From assembly GCF_013744875.1 (NCBI RefSeq), contig NZ_CP059399.1, positions 3,472,001 through 3,536,000 of the forward strand: DNA of 64,000 nucleotides. Direction: 5' to 3'. Shown piece after piece: positions 45,031 through 53,760 of the stretch. Each line of letters opens with the position of its first letter. Positions within the stretch are counted from its first letter, which is position 1. Under the pieces are notes generated by a model, which was not told the DNA's origin, did no database searches, and saw only the letters and a list, made by a program, of their open reading frames with translations. Position numbers and translations under genes: made by a program. Origin of the DNA: Nocardia huaxiensis (lineage in GTDB: Bacteria > Actinomycetota > Actinomycetes > Mycobacteriales > Mycobacteriaceae).

Positions 45031-46800
45031 CTACAGGCCGAGGTCGCCCTCGAACCCGGCCTCCTCGAGACGGTGCTTGACCGTGGTGAGGAAGCGGCCG
45101 GCGTCGGCGCCGTCGATGAGCCGGTGATCGTAGGTCAGCGGCAGGTAGGCCATCGAGCGGATGCCGATGAACTCGCTGCCGTCATCGCTGATCACCATGG
45201 GGCGCTTGACGATTGCCCCGGTGCCCAGCATGGCCGCCTGCGGCGTGACCAGGATCGGGGTGTCGAACAGCGCGCCCTGCGAACCGATGTTCGTGATGGT
45301 GAACGTGCCGCCCGCCAGCTCGTCCGGCTTCAGGCCGCCGGTGCGCGCCCGGTTGGCGATATCGGCGATGGCGCGGGCCAGGCCCGCCAGCGACAGGTCG
45401 TTGGCGTTGTGGATGACCGGCGACAGCAGGCCCTTGTCGGTGTCGACCGCGATGCCCAGGTTGACCACCGAGTGGTAGGTGATCTCCTTGGTCTCCTCGT
45501 TGTACGAGGCGTTCACGTTCGGGTGCACCGCCAGCGCCTCGATGACGGCCTTGGCGTAGAAGGGCAGGAACGTGATGTTCACGCCCTCCCGCTGCTTGAA
45601 CGCGGCCTTGGCCTTGTTGCGCAGCGCCGCGATCTTGGTCATGTCGACCTCGTGGACCTGCGTCAGCTGCGCGGTGGTCTGCAGCGACTCGACGGTCTTG
45701 GCGGCCGTGATCTGGCGGATGCGGTTGGCCTTCTGGACCGTGCCGGGCAGGTGCGCCAGGCTCGGACGGGCGGCCGGAGCGGATGCGGCGGGCGCGGCCG
45801 GAGCGGCGGCAGCCGGGGCCGCGGCGGCGGGCGCCGGAGCCTTCTTGGCCTCGGCGGCGGCGAGCACATCCTGCTTGCGGATGCGGCCGCCGACACCGGA
45901 GCCGGTGATGCTCGCGAGGTCGACGCCGTTCTCCTGGGCCAGCTTTCGCACCAGCGGGGTCACGTAGGGGCCGCCGTTGGTGGACGGCTCGTCGGCCGGA
46001 GTCGCACCGGCGGGAACCGGAGCGGGCTTCTGCGCGGGGGCCGGAGCGGGCGCGGGAGCCGGAGCCGGAGCAGCCGCGGCGGGAGCCGGGGCCGGAGCCG
46101 GAGCAGCCGCGGCGGGAGCCGGGGCCGGAGCGGGCGCGGGAGCCGGGGCCGGAGCGGGAGCCGCGGCGGGCGAGCCCGAGCCGATCACACCGAGCTGGCC
46201 GCCGACGTTCACCACGTCGTCCTCCTGCGCGGTGATCTCCAGCAGCGTGCCCGCGACGGGCGACGGGATCTCGGTGTCGACCTTGTCGGTGGAGACCTCG
46301 AGCAGCGGCTCGTCGACCTCGACCTGATCGCCGACCTGCTTGAGCCAGCGGGTGACGGTGCCCTCGGTGACGGATTCGCCCAGCTCGGGCATCTTCACCG
46401 GGGTACCGTTCGCGGCGGCGGCGGCGGGGGCCGGAGCCGGGGCAGGCGCGGGGGCCGGAGCCGGAGCGGCGGCCTGCGGCGCGGGGGCCGGTTCGGGTGC
46501 GGGTGCGGGTGCCGGCTCAGCGGCAGCGGGGGCAGGGGCCGAAGCGGGGGCCGGAGCCTCGCCCGCGTCGCCGATCACGCCGAGTTCGCCGCCGACCTCG
46601 ATGACGTCGTCTTCCTGCGCCACGATCTTGACCAGGACACCGGCTGCGGGAGACGGGATTTCGGTGTCGACCTTGTCGGTGGAGACCTCGAGCAGCGGCT
46701 CGTCGACCTCGACCGTGTCTCCTTCCTGCTTCAGCCACCTGGTCACAGTGCCCTCGGTGACGCTCTCACCAAGAGCCGGCATCTGGACGGAGAAGGCCAT
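45031..46800 (-). CDS. dlaT: Dihydrolipoamide acyltransferase E2 with two lipoyl domains (DlaT/SucB)
   Basis: A 589-residue E2 of a 2-oxoacid dehydrogenase complex. Two nearly identical lipoyl domains carry the lipoylated lysines Lys43 and Lys173 in [14 protein letters not shown]. Long Ala/Pro linkers separate them. A peripheral-subunit-binding domain lies near residues 300-337 ([28 protein letters not shown]), and the catalytic acyltransferase domain ends with [16 protein letters not shown]. In mycobacteria this protein serves pyruvate dehydrogenase and also peroxynitrite reductase. AGAGGAG precedes the ATG. E1 and E3 genes are not in the window. Confidence 0.94.
   Translation of the reverse strand: MAFSVQMPALGESVTEGTVTRWLKQEGDTVEVDEPLLEVSTDKVDTEIPSPAAGVLVKIVAQEDDVIEVGGELGVIGDAGEAPAPASAPAPAAAEPAPAPAPEPAPAPQAAAPAPAPAPAPAPAPAAAAANGTPVKMPELGESVTEGTVTRWLKQVGDQVEVDEPLLEVSTDKVDTEIPSPVAGTLLEITAQEDDVVNVGGQLGVIGSGSPAAAPAPAPAPAPAPAPAPAAAAPAPAPAPAAAAPAPAPAPAPAPAQKPAPVPAGATPADEPSTNGGPYVTPLVRKLAQENGVDLASITGSGVGGRIRKQDVLAAAEAKKAPAPAAAAPAAAAPAAPAASAPAARPSLAHLPGTVQKANRIRQITAAKTVESLQTTAQLTQVHEVDMTKIAALRNKAKAAFKQREGVNITFLPFYAKAVIEALAVHPNVNASYNEETKEITYHSVVNLGIAVDTDKGLLSPVIHNANDLSLAGLARAIADIANRARTGGLKPDELAGGTFTITNIGSQGALFDTPILVTPQAAMLGTGAIVKRPMVISDDGSEFIGIRSMAYLPLTYDHRLIDGADAGRFLTTVKHRLEEAGFEGDLGL
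46060..46130 (-). repeat. Tandem 33-bp repeat in the dlaT linker
   Basis: A 33-base unit containing CAGCCGCGGCGGG occurs twice in a row (unit marks at 46071 and 46104), encoding 11-residue Pro/Ala repeats in the linker after the second lipoyl domain. Surrounding GCCGGAGCCGG stretches are shorter imperfect copies. It is a likely slippage site that changes linker length. Confidence 0.7.
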
Positions 46801-47344
46801 GTCCGTTGACTCCTCTGACTGCTCGTCGGGTTAAACAGTTTGTCTCCGGGTGGATTTCACCGCGGGTCGCGATGAACTCCCGTACGACCACCGAACTTTC
46901 TGTGGCCCCCGGAGATCCGTAGGTTGTTGTTCCGGAACCCATCCTTGCACTACCGCGCGTGCGGCGTGTCACAGGGCGGCCGATCACCGGACCTCTCGCT
47001 ACCGCCGCCCGGTTTGTGAGCGGTCCCCGACCGCCGCGAACTGCGCGGACGTCCAGGTCGGGGCGTGTCCCATGTCACCGGTCGATCGGGGCGCGCACGC
47101 CTGTGGTCCGCATCGCTGTGCTGGACGTCCGACCGAGTCTGCGCCGGTGCCGGTTGTGGCTTCAACCGGCGGAAATCCCGTCATTCGGACCTCGGCGCGG
47201 CAAACCGGACGGTGGCGAGGAAAATGAATCTTCCGAAACACACGTGTGGGAAGCATGGAGTTGCCTTGTATTTGCCTGATATACAGGCAGGAGTATGGAC
47301 CTCGGTCCTGGCTGCGTTGACTTTTTTCCCGAGGGGTAGCTGCA
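46801..47344. other. 544-bp intergenic region without a gene
   Basis: This gap separates divergent dlaT and the MmyB-type regulator. It holds the dlaT ribosome site next to 46800, an operator-like palindrome near 47281 and presumed promoters. Open frames here lack ribosome sites and have codon use unlike the neighbours, so I see no supported gene. Confidence 0.6.
47273..47289. promoter_or_regulatory. Palindrome upstream of the MmyB-type regulator, possible operator
   Basis: TGCCTG (47273-47278), ATATA, CAGGCA (47284-47289): perfect six-base arms around an AT-rich centre, 55 bases before the regulator start codon. Autoregulation by the adjacent helix-turn-helix protein is a reasonable inference. 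Confidence 0.45.
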
Positions 47345-48139
47345 TTGCATAAGAAAGAATCACCCGCGGGTGATGCGCTATCGCTACCGACCTTCGGATC
47401 AGTCCTGCGGCGGTTGCGCGATGCGCGCGGCATCTCCCGCGAAAGGCTGGCCCGCTCCGCGCATCTGAGCGCCAGCTACGTCGCGCACCTGGAACTCGAC
47501 GACCGCGACCGCAAACCCACCCGCACCGTGGTGGAGGCCCTGATCGGCTGCCTGGACGAGAAGGACCTGGTATCGGACGCCGACCGCAGGCACCTCTACG
47601 ACCTGGCCGGCCTGACCGGACTCGACATGCCGACCGTCGACGATCTGCGCGCGTCGCTGTCGGCGGGCATGCGGCAGAGCCTGATCCGGCACGAACCGAA
47701 TCCGGCCGCCTATCTCGACACCCGCTCGAATGTGCTGGCCTGCAACGCCGCTTACGGCCAGACCTTCACCGGCATTCTCGACAACGGCAGCATTCTGCGC
47801 TGGGTATTTGCCGACGAACGCTCGAAACATGCTTTGGTGGAATGGGAACGCGAGGCATACCTGACGGTTTCGCTCGTGCGCGGTTTCATCGGCCGCTCCG
47901 ACAATCCCAAATGGTGGGCCGAAACTCTCGAGGATCTCAGCCGCTTTCCGGAATTCCGGCGCATCTGGGAGGCCGGGGACGCGGGCTACGGCCGCGAGAC
48001 CCCGCGCATGGTGCTGCGCGACGCCGAGACGGGCGCGACGCGCACCATCGATCTGCAGCTCTTCCAGGTGGATTCGGTCGAATACCACGACCGAATCCTG
48101 TTCGTCGTGGGCATGCCGGCGGATCCGGTCGAGGAGTAG
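47345..48139 (+). CDS. XRE-type helix-turn-helix regulator with MmyB-like ligand-binding domain
   Basis: A 264-residue transcription factor. The helix-turn-helix spans about residues 15-70 (FGSVLRRLRDARGISRERLARSAHLSASYVAHLELDDRDRKPT). The C-terminal MmyB domain (PAS-like, about residues 110-255) has NPAAYLDTRSNVLACNAAYGQTF and WEREAYLTVSLVRGFIG, features of the MmyB/methylenomycin-regulator family that binds fatty acids in one crystal structure. Translation starts at TTG 47345 with GAGGGG at 47331-47336. It converges with the aminopeptidase gene, and a hairpin lies between them. Confidence 0.88.
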   Translation: MHKKESPAGDALSLPTFGSVLRRLRDARGISRERLARSAHLSASYVAHLELDDRDRKPTRTVVEALIGCLDEKDLVSDADRRHLYDLAGLTGLDMPTVDDLRASLSAGMRQSLIRHEPNPAAYLDTRSNVLACNAAYGQTFTGILDNGSILRWVFADERSKHALVEWEREAYLTVSLVRGFIGRSDNPKWWAETLEDLSRFPEFRRIWEAGDAGYGRETPRMVLRDAETGATRTIDLQLFQVDSVEYHDRILFVVGMPADPVEE

Positions 48140-48210
48140 AACAGCTCGGCCGCCGCACAAGATATATCTTTCGGCGGCCCCCGGAGAGGCTCCGGAGCGT
48201 CGCGCACGGT

Positions 48211-48239
48211 GTCGGCGGGACCCCTACGGCCCCGCCGAC
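48211..48239. terminator. Terminator hairpin between convergent regulator and aminopeptidase genes
   Basis: GTCGGCGGG (48211-48219) pairs with CCCGCCGAC (48231-48239). It lies nine bases past the pepA stop and 72 bases past the regulator stop, so it can serve both directions. Confidence 0.65.
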
Positions 48240-48247
48240 TGCCGGAC

Positions 48248-49753
48248 TCACTCCGCGGCGATGTCTTCCAGGGTCGCGATGAGCGTGCGCACCGGAACGC
48301 CGGTGCCGCCCTTGCCGATGTAGCCGAACGGCCCGCCGGTGTTGTACGCCGGACCCGCCACATCCAGGTGCGCCCACTGCACCGACTCCGGCACGAACTC
48401 CTTGAGGAACAGTGCGGCCGAGAGCATTCCGCCCCAGCGGTGCGCCGCCACATTCGCCAGATCGGCGATCTTGGAGTTGAGATCCGCCCGCAGTTCCGTG
48501 GGAAGCGGCATGGCCCAGGCGTTCTCGCCGACGCCCTGGGAGATGCGCGCCACTCGATCGCGGAAGGCGTCGGTGCCCATGACGCCCGGGGTGCGGGTGC
48601 CCAGCGCCACCATCTGCGCACCGGTGAGGGTGGCGACGTCGATGATGTAGTCCGGCTCGTCCTCGCCCGCGCGCACGATGGCGTCGGCCAGGATCAGCCG
48701 GCCCTCGGCATCGGTATTGAGCACCTCGACGGTGGTCCCGCCGTACTGCACCAGCACATCGCCGGGGCGCTGCGCGGTGGCCGAGGGCATGTTCTCGGCC
48801 ATGGGCACGGTCGCGGTGACCGTGACGGGCAGGCTCAGCCGCGCCGCCAGCAGCGTGGTGGCGATGACCGCCGCCGCGCCGCCCATATCGGAGGTCATGT
48901 TCTCCATGTTCGCGGCCGGCTTGATGGAGATGCCGCCGGTGTCGAAGGTGATGCCCTTGCCGATGAGCGCGACCTTCTTGTCACCGCCGGCGTAGGTGAT
49001 GCGGATGAGCCGCGGCGGCCGCGAGGAGCCCTTGCCGACGCCGAGGATGCCGCCGTACCCCTGGGTCTCCAGCTCGTTCTCGTCCAGGATCTCCACCTGG
49101 AGCCCGGCGGCCTTGGCCAATTCGGCTGCGCGATTGGCGAATTCGGCCGGGAACAGCGCGTTCGGCGGGGTGTTCACGAAATCCCGTGCGGTGGCGACGG
49201 CTTCGGCCACGGCCTGGGCGCGGAACAGCGCCTCGACGCCGAATCCCGCGTCGGGGACCAGGAATTCGACGCGGCCGACCGGCTGGTCGCCCGGCTTCGG
49301 CGCGGACTTGGCCGACCGGAACGCGGTGAACTGGTACGCGCCGAGGTAGAAGCCCTCGGCCGCCGCACCCAGATCCAGCCCCGACAGCGTGGTGACCGCG
49401 GTGCCGGTGCCGGTGAGCGCGCGCCCGGCCACACCGGCGGACTTGCGGATCTGTTCGGCGTCGACCTTCTCGGCCGGGCCGAGGCCGACGGCCAGCACAC
49501 TGTCCACGCCGAGGCCGGCGGGCGCCGGAATCCGGGTCAGCTCTTCGGGCTTGCCCTTGGCCCCGACGGCGCGGAGCGCGGCGACCAGGGCCGCGCGGGT
49601 GTCGGCGTCCAGCACATCGTTGAAGGCATCCGCGGGGGCGATCACGGGTCCGTCGTCGGCGGAGGTGAGTCCGATGACGAGCACATCGGCCTCGCCGATG
49701 CTCTCGGTGCGTACCAGTTCCGGCCCGAGCGAACGATCTGCAACAGCTGTCAT
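48248..49753 (-). CDS. pepA: Leucyl aminopeptidase (M17)
   Basis: A 501-residue cytoplasmic di-metal aminopeptidase. The N-terminal regulatory domain (residues 1 to about 170) is followed by the catalytic domain with [28 protein letters not shown] (metal-binding Lys and Asp), [23 protein letters not shown] and the signature [32 protein letters not shown] ends the active site. ATG 49753 is taken as the start; a GTG three codons upstream is possible. The position after the lipoate/E2 block matches Rv2213 in M. tuberculosis. Confidence 0.95.
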   Translation of the reverse strand: MTAVADRSLGPELVRTESIGEADVLVIGLTSADDGPVIAPADAFNDVLDADTRAALVAALRAVGAKGKPEELTRIPAPAGLGVDSVLAVGLGPAEKVDAEQIRKSAGVAGRALTGTGTAVTTLSGLDLGAAAEGFYLGAYQFTAFRSAKSAPKPGDQPVGRVEFLVPDAGFGVEALFRAQAVAEAVATARDFVNTPPNALFPAEFANRAAELAKAAGLQVEILDENELETQGYGGILGVGKGSSRPPRLIRITYAGGDKKVALIGKGITFDTGGISIKPAANMENMTSDMGGAAAVIATTLLAARLSLPVTVTATVPMAENMPSATAQRPGDVLVQYGGTTVEVLNTDAEGRLILADAIVRAGEDEPDYIIDVATLTGAQMVALGTRTPGVMGTDAFRDRVARISQGVGENAWAMPLPTELRADLNSKIADLANVAAHRWGGMLSAALFLKEFVPESVQWAHLDVAGPAYNTGGPFGYIGKGGTGVPVRTLIATLEDIAAE

Positions 49754-49961
49754 GGGCCCCACGTTACTGGGCGTGTCGAATTGAGCCGGGGTTCGGCGCG
49801 TCGAAGGTGAAATGTCTGATTAGCCGGTTTGCCTGCGGCGCTTTGTCCGGGTCCGTCCCGAGAGCTGAGATCACTCGTGTCGAATCCGCCCGCTACCGGG
49901 AGCGGTCACTAGGCTGTCTCGCACCGCTGCGGCGGTACAGGCGATGGAGGGTTGCGAGCTG

Positions 49962-50966
49962 GTGGAGTTGCGTGGCGACGTGGTGCCCGATGCTCGCGCG
50001 GGGGAGAGCGCGGAGAACGGATTCGGCTGGGACTGGCCGTCGAAATCGTCCCGAGTCCTGGAAATGCAGCGGCCGCAGCGAATCTGGGAACGACACCCGA
50101 TCCGCGGCCGCGCCCGCCCCTATGTGGTCGCCGTCTTCAATCTCAAAGGCGGCGTGGGCAAGACGACCACCACCGCGGCCCTGGCCGAAATCCTCTCGGT
50201 CGAATTCGGCAAACGCGTCCTGCTGGTCGACCTCGACCCGCAGACCAACCTCACCACCATGATGGTCGGCGAAACCCGCAGGGACGAACTGGATCACACC
50301 GACCACACCCTCGCCGCCGTCTTCGCCGACGCCCTCGGCGGCCGCCGCCCCGGCAATGCCGCCCGCCTGGTCCAGCACCAGGTATCGCCCATGTCGGTGG
50401 TCACCTCGGTGGACCTGCTCCCCGCCTCCCCGAAACTCATTGCCCAGCAGGACGATCTGCCCCACCTGCGCGGCAACGACCCCACCACCGTCCTCGCCGC
50501 CTCCCTCGCGGATGTCCTCGGCGACTACGACTACGTGCTCATCGACTGCCCGCCCAATCTGGGCACCGTCACCCAGAACGGATTGCGCATAGCCGACGGC
50601 TATCTCATCCCCACCATCCCCGACTTCATGTCCACCTACGGCATCCCCTCGGTCCAGCACCACATCCGCCACCTCGCCGACGAATGGGGCGCCCCCATAG
50701 AAGAACTCGGCGTAGTCATCACCAAGTACCGCCGCTCCTCGGCAGTCCACCGCAAGGTCCTCGACGACCTCTCCCGCAACCACGCCCTGCCCCGCCTGTT
50801 CCCCACCCGAATCCCCGAATCCAACCAAATAGCCGCCGCCGCCGAATACGCCGACTTCGGCGGCCTCCGCCAGAAGTACGGCACCGGAGGCCAATTCCTC
50901 GCCCTCCGCGAACTCACCGCCGACTTCCTCGCCACCACCCGCATCAAACTCGCCTGGGGCCGTTGA
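49962..50966 (+). CDS. ParA/MinD-family ATPase
   Basis: A 334-residue Soj/ParA-like ATPase. About 50 unordered residues precede the deviant Walker A FNLKGGVGKTTTTAAL (signature lysine before GG), followed by VDLDPQTNLTTMM and the Walker B region YDYVLIDCPPNLGTVTQNGL. The KYRRSSAVHRKVLDDL and FPTRIPESNQIAAAAEY segments match ParA-type partition or cargo-positioning proteins. No parB or parS is adjacent, so it is an orphan whose cargo is unknown. GTG 49962 is preferred because GGAGGG lies ten bases upstream; ATG 49944 is the alternative. Confidence 0.85.
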   Translation: MELRGDVVPDARAGESAENGFGWDWPSKSSRVLEMQRPQRIWERHPIRGRARPYVVAVFNLKGGVGKTTTTAALAEILSVEFGKRVLLVDLDPQTNLTTMMVGETRRDELDHTDHTLAAVFADALGGRRPGNAARLVQHQVSPMSVVTSVDLLPASPKLIAQQDDLPHLRGNDPTTVLAASLADVLGDYDYVLIDCPPNLGTVTQNGLRIADGYLIPTIPDFMSTYGIPSVQHHIRHLADEWGAPIEELGVVITKYRRSSAVHRKVLDDLSRNHALPRLFPTRIPESNQIAAAAEYADFGGLRQKYGTGGQFLALRELTADFLATTRIKLAWGR

Positions 50967-51003
50967 CCTCTCATGCACAGCCTGCCCGGCTATACATGAG
51001 AGG
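50967..51003. terminator. Nested stem-loop between convergent parA-like gene and aztA
   Basis: CCTCTCATG (50967-50975) pairs perfectly with CATGAGAGG (50995-51003), and an inner AGCC/GGCT pair stacks inside. The element fills most of the gap between the two convergent stops, so it is probably a bidirectional terminator. Confidence 0.7.
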
Positions 51004-51012
51004 CGATCAGGG

Positions 51013-51687
51013 CTAGGCGGCCAGGACGTGGTGCGGTGTGCCACAGCCGGCCAGCCGGCCGTCGCGGAGCATCAGGCAGTGATCGGCGCGCTCGGCCTCG
51101 GCGCGATCGTGCGTCGACTGCACCACGGTGACTCCGGTGGCGGCGGCTTCGGCGAGGACGCGTGAGATCTCCTGCTGCGCATCGATATCCAGCCCGGTTG
51201 TCGGCTCGTCGAGCAGTAGGAGATCGGATTGCTGCGCCAGGGCCCGGGCGAGGAGCGCGCGCTGGCGCTGGCCGCCGGACAGGTCGGTCAACCGTCGTTC
51301 GGCGAGAGCGGTGATGCCCATTCGCTCGAGGCTGTCACCGACCACGGCGTGATCGGCACGGGTGAGCCGCCGCCACGGTCCGCGATGCGCCCACCGCCCC
51401 ATGGCCACGGTCTCGCGCACCGTGATCGGCAAGGTTGCCGGAACGGCGGACTGCTGCACCACGAAGGCGGCCCGTTCGCGGCTCGGGCGGATCACCTCGC
51501 CGCGCAGGGGTGCGATCACCCCGGCCAGCACGCCGAGCAGCGTGGACTTTCCGGATCCGTTCGGCCCGACGATCGCGGTCACCCGGCCGGCCGGAATTGT
51601 GGCCGTCACCTCGTGCAAGACGGTCCGTGACCGGTAGCCCGCAGTTAGCTTGTCAATGCGAGTTTCCAACGCCGCTCGTGTGTTCAC
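51013..51687 (-). CDS. aztA: Zinc ABC transporter ATP-binding protein (AztA-type)
   Basis: A 224-residue ABC ATPase. Walker A GPNGSGKST, Q-loop region VVQQSAVPATLPITV, signature LSGGQRQRALLARAL, Walker B LLLLDEPTTG and the H-loop histidine in QSTHDRAEA are all present. It would energise the AztB permease encoded divergently. The start is GTG 51687, with AGGTGAGG immediately upstream; the Zur-type palindrome lies 19-35 bases before it. Low similarity to ZnuC cannot be excluded as an alternative name, but the AztD genes favour Azt. Confidence 0.88.
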   Translation of the reverse strand: MNTRAALETRIDKLTAGYRSRTVLHEVTATIPAGRVTAIVGPNGSGKSTLLGVLAGVIAPLRGEVIRPSRERAAFVVQQSAVPATLPITVRETVAMGRWAHRGPWRRLTRADHAVVGDSLERMGITALAERRLTDLSGGQRQRALLARALAQQSDLLLLDEPTTGLDIDAQQEISRVLAEAAATGVTVVQSTHDRAEAERADHCLMLRDGRLAGCGTPHHVLAA

Positions 51688-51700
51688 TACCTCACCTACC

Positions 51701-51730
51701 TTGAACTGAAAATCGTTTTCAGTATATGGT
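51701..51730 (+). promoter_or_regulatory. Promoter of the aztBD-aztC-aztD operon, probably leaderless
   Basis: TTGAAC (51701-51706) and TATGGT (51725-51730) are separated by 18 bases. A start 8-9 bases further falls on the GTG at 51739, and no ribosome-binding sequence precedes that codon. The Zur-type palindrome occupies the spacer between the two hexamers. On the minus strand TATACT (51726-51721) could be the -10 of aztA. Confidence 0.5.
51706..51722. promoter_or_regulatory. Zur-type operator between divergent azt genes
   Basis: CTGAAAATCGTTTTCAG: perfect seven-base arms CTGAAAA/TTTTCAG around TCG. It closely matches the actinobacterial zinc uptake repressor consensus TGAAAATnATTTTCA. Its position inside the promoter of both transcripts predicts zinc-dependent repression of the entire uptake locus. 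Confidence 0.85.
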
Positions 51731-51738
51731 CCCGTGCC

Positions 51739-53760
51739 GTGGAGTTCCTGATCGCCCCGTTCGAGGTGTCCTTCGTGCAGAGAGCACTCTGGGGCGGACT
51801 GCTTGTCTCCTGCGTCTGCGCCCTGGCCGGGACCTGGGTTGTGATGCGCGGCATGGCATTCCTGGGCGAGGCCATGGCGCACGGGCTGCTGCCCGGAGTT
51901 GCCGTGGCATCGCTGCTGGGCGGAAACGTGCTTCTGGGAGCGGCTTTCAGCGCCGGAGCCATGGCGGCGGGCGTCACCGTCATGGGCCGCAGCGCCCGCT
52001 TCGCCGCCGACACCGCCATCGGCCTGCTGTTCGCGGGCATGCTCTCGCTCGGTGTGATCATCGTGTCCCGCTCGCAATCCTTCGCAGTGGACGTGACCGG
52101 CATGCTGTTCGGCGACATCCTCGCCATCCGCGACCGCGACCTGGTCTATCTGGTTGTGGCCCTAGGTATTTCGCTGGTGATCGCGGTCCTCGGTCACCGC
52201 GCGTTCGTGGCCCTGGCCTTCGACCCGCGCACCGCGCACACCCTGGGCCTGCGACCCCGGCTCGCACACGCCGCCCTCTTGGCACTGCTGACGCTGGCGA
52301 TCGTCGCCTCCTTTCATATCGTGGGCACCCTGCTGGTCTTCGGCCTGCTCATCGCCCCGCCCGCCGCTGCCACCTACTGGTCCCACCGCATCCCGGTGAT
52401 AATGGCCCTGGCCGCGCTGTTCGGCGGATTCTCCACCGTCACAGGACTTCTCGTGTCCTGGCATGCGGGCACCGCGGCGGGCGCGACCATCGCCGCCATC
52501 GCGGTCGGACTGTTCTTCGCCTCCGCGCTGACGGCCGCCCTGCGTGCGACCCTCCGCCGTGCGGGCGGATTCGGCTGGTCCCGTCGCCGTCTCGCCGCAG
52601 CCTCTCCGAATCTTGTTGTGGCGGTCGCCGTTCTGGCCTCGCTCGGCTCCCTGCTCGGCTGCGGCAAACCGGCGGACGACCCCGCCCCGGCCGACCTCCC
52701 GCACGGCTACGTGCCGGGCGCGGAGGAAACCGATTCACCCCGAACACGTTTGGTGGTCTCCGATACGGACGGAGCGATCCGCGTCATAGACCTGCTCACC
52801 GAAAAGGTCTCCGATGCAGGCCGGATCCCTGGCATCTCGGGTATCGCCGCCGACGACCGCTTCGCCTACCCGGCCACCGCCGACACCGCACGCATTGTCG
52901 ACGGCGGCGCCTGGACCGTCGACCACGGCGACCATATGCACTACTACATGACCGACGTCCGCGAGCTCGGCGCACTCGGGCACGGCGGAATCCTGTCCGT
53001 GCACAGCGATTCCGAGACGGTCACGGTGATCACCCGCACCGGCACCTACCTGCTCGGCCGCAAGGCGCTGGATTCGGGCTCGATCATCGAACAGCGCACC
53101 CTCGCGGGCCTGGCCGTCCCGTACGCCTCCCACCTGATCACGGTGAACCCGTCCGGGCAGGCCGAAGTCCGGGACCGTGACGGCGCGACCCTGCAACCGC
53201 TGCCCGAACCGTGCATGGACCCGCGTGGCTCCGCGACCACCCGCCGCGGCATCGTATTCGGCTGCGCCGACGGCGCACTGGTCGTCACCGCCGATGAAGG
53301 CGTCTTCACGGCCGAGAAGATCGCTTACCCGGGCGCGGTGCCAGAAGCCGAGCGCCCGACCGCATTCACGCACCGCCCCGGCAGCACCACCGTGGTCGCC
53401 CGAGCCGGTGACCGCGGCGTCTGGCTGCTCGACATCCGTTCCGGCAGCTGGCGACTGCTCGACATCGGCCCGGTGATCGCGGCCAACACAGCCGGAGAAG
53501 GCAGCTCTCTCCTGACTCTGACCGCGGACGGCGTCCTGCACAGCTACGACGTCGCCACCGGCGCTGAAACCAGGCGCACCCCACTGCTTTCCGCGCCGGT
53601 ACCCGGCACGGTTGTGATCGAGATCGACGCCAATCGCGCCTACATCAACGACCCGCAGGCCAGGGCCGTCCACGAGATCGACTATCGCGACAACCTCCGC
53701 CGCGCCCGCACCTTCCCACTCGATATCGCCCCCGCATACATGGTGGAGACCGGCCGATGA
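51739..53760 (+). CDS. Zinc ABC permease AztB fused to an AztD-like beta-propeller
   Basis: A 673-residue chimera in one frame. Residues 1 to about 275 are an ABC-3 family metal permease (GTWVVMRGMAFLGEAMAHGLLPGVA, several helices, VGTLLVFGLLIAPPAAATYW). A basic stretch (WSRRRLAAAS) then leads into a hydrophobic segment ending in a lipobox, GSLLGC with Cys308, exactly like a lipoprotein signal. Residues of about 320-673 resemble the AztD zinc chaperone beta-propeller, including DHGDHMHYY (395-403) and GIVFGCADGAL. Either the propeller stays tethered to the permease, or signal peptidase II could cut at Cys308 and release it. Its stop overlaps aztC by four bases (ATGA). Confidence 0.85.
   Translation: MEFLIAPFEVSFVQRALWGGLLVSCVCALAGTWVVMRGMAFLGEAMAHGLLPGVAVASLLGGNVLLGAAFSAGAMAAGVTVMGRSARFAADTAIGLLFAGMLSLGVIIVSRSQSFAVDVTGMLFGDILAIRDRDLVYLVVALGISLVIAVLGHRAFVALAFDPRTAHTLGLRPRLAHAALLALLTLAIVASFHIVGTLLVFGLLIAPPAAATYWSHRIPVIMALAALFGGFSTVTGLLVSWHAGTAAGATIAAIAVGLFFASALTAALRATLRRAGGFGWSRRRLAAASPNLVVAVAVLASLGSLLGCGKPADDPAPADLPHGYVPGAEETDSPRTRLVVSDTDGAIRVIDLLTEKVSDAGRIPGISGIAADDRFAYPATADTARIVDGGAWTVDHGDHMHYYMTDVRELGALGHGGILSVHSDSETVTVITRTGTYLLGRKALDSGSIIEQRTLAGLAVPYASHLITVNPSGQAEVRDRDGATLQPLPEPCMDPRGSATTRRGIVFGCADGALVVTADEGVFTAEKIAYPGAVPEAERPTAFTHRPGSTTVVARAGDRGVWLLDIRSGSWRLLDIGPVIAANTAGEGSSLLTLTADGVLHSYDVATGAETRRTPLLSAPVPGTVVIEIDANRAYINDPQARAVHEIDYRDNLRRARTFPLDIAPAYMVETGR

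Noticed and set aside
46010..46550. Repetitive GC-rich tract considered as a repeat array or CRISPR
   Set aside because: It encodes Ala/Pro linkers in frame within dlaT; there are no spacers and no conserved direct repeats of CRISPR form.
49962..50966. Chromosome partition locus (parABS) near the ParA-like gene
   Set aside because: No parB gene and no parS-like 16-bp palindrome lie nearby; the gene is better treated as an orphan ParA-family ATPase.
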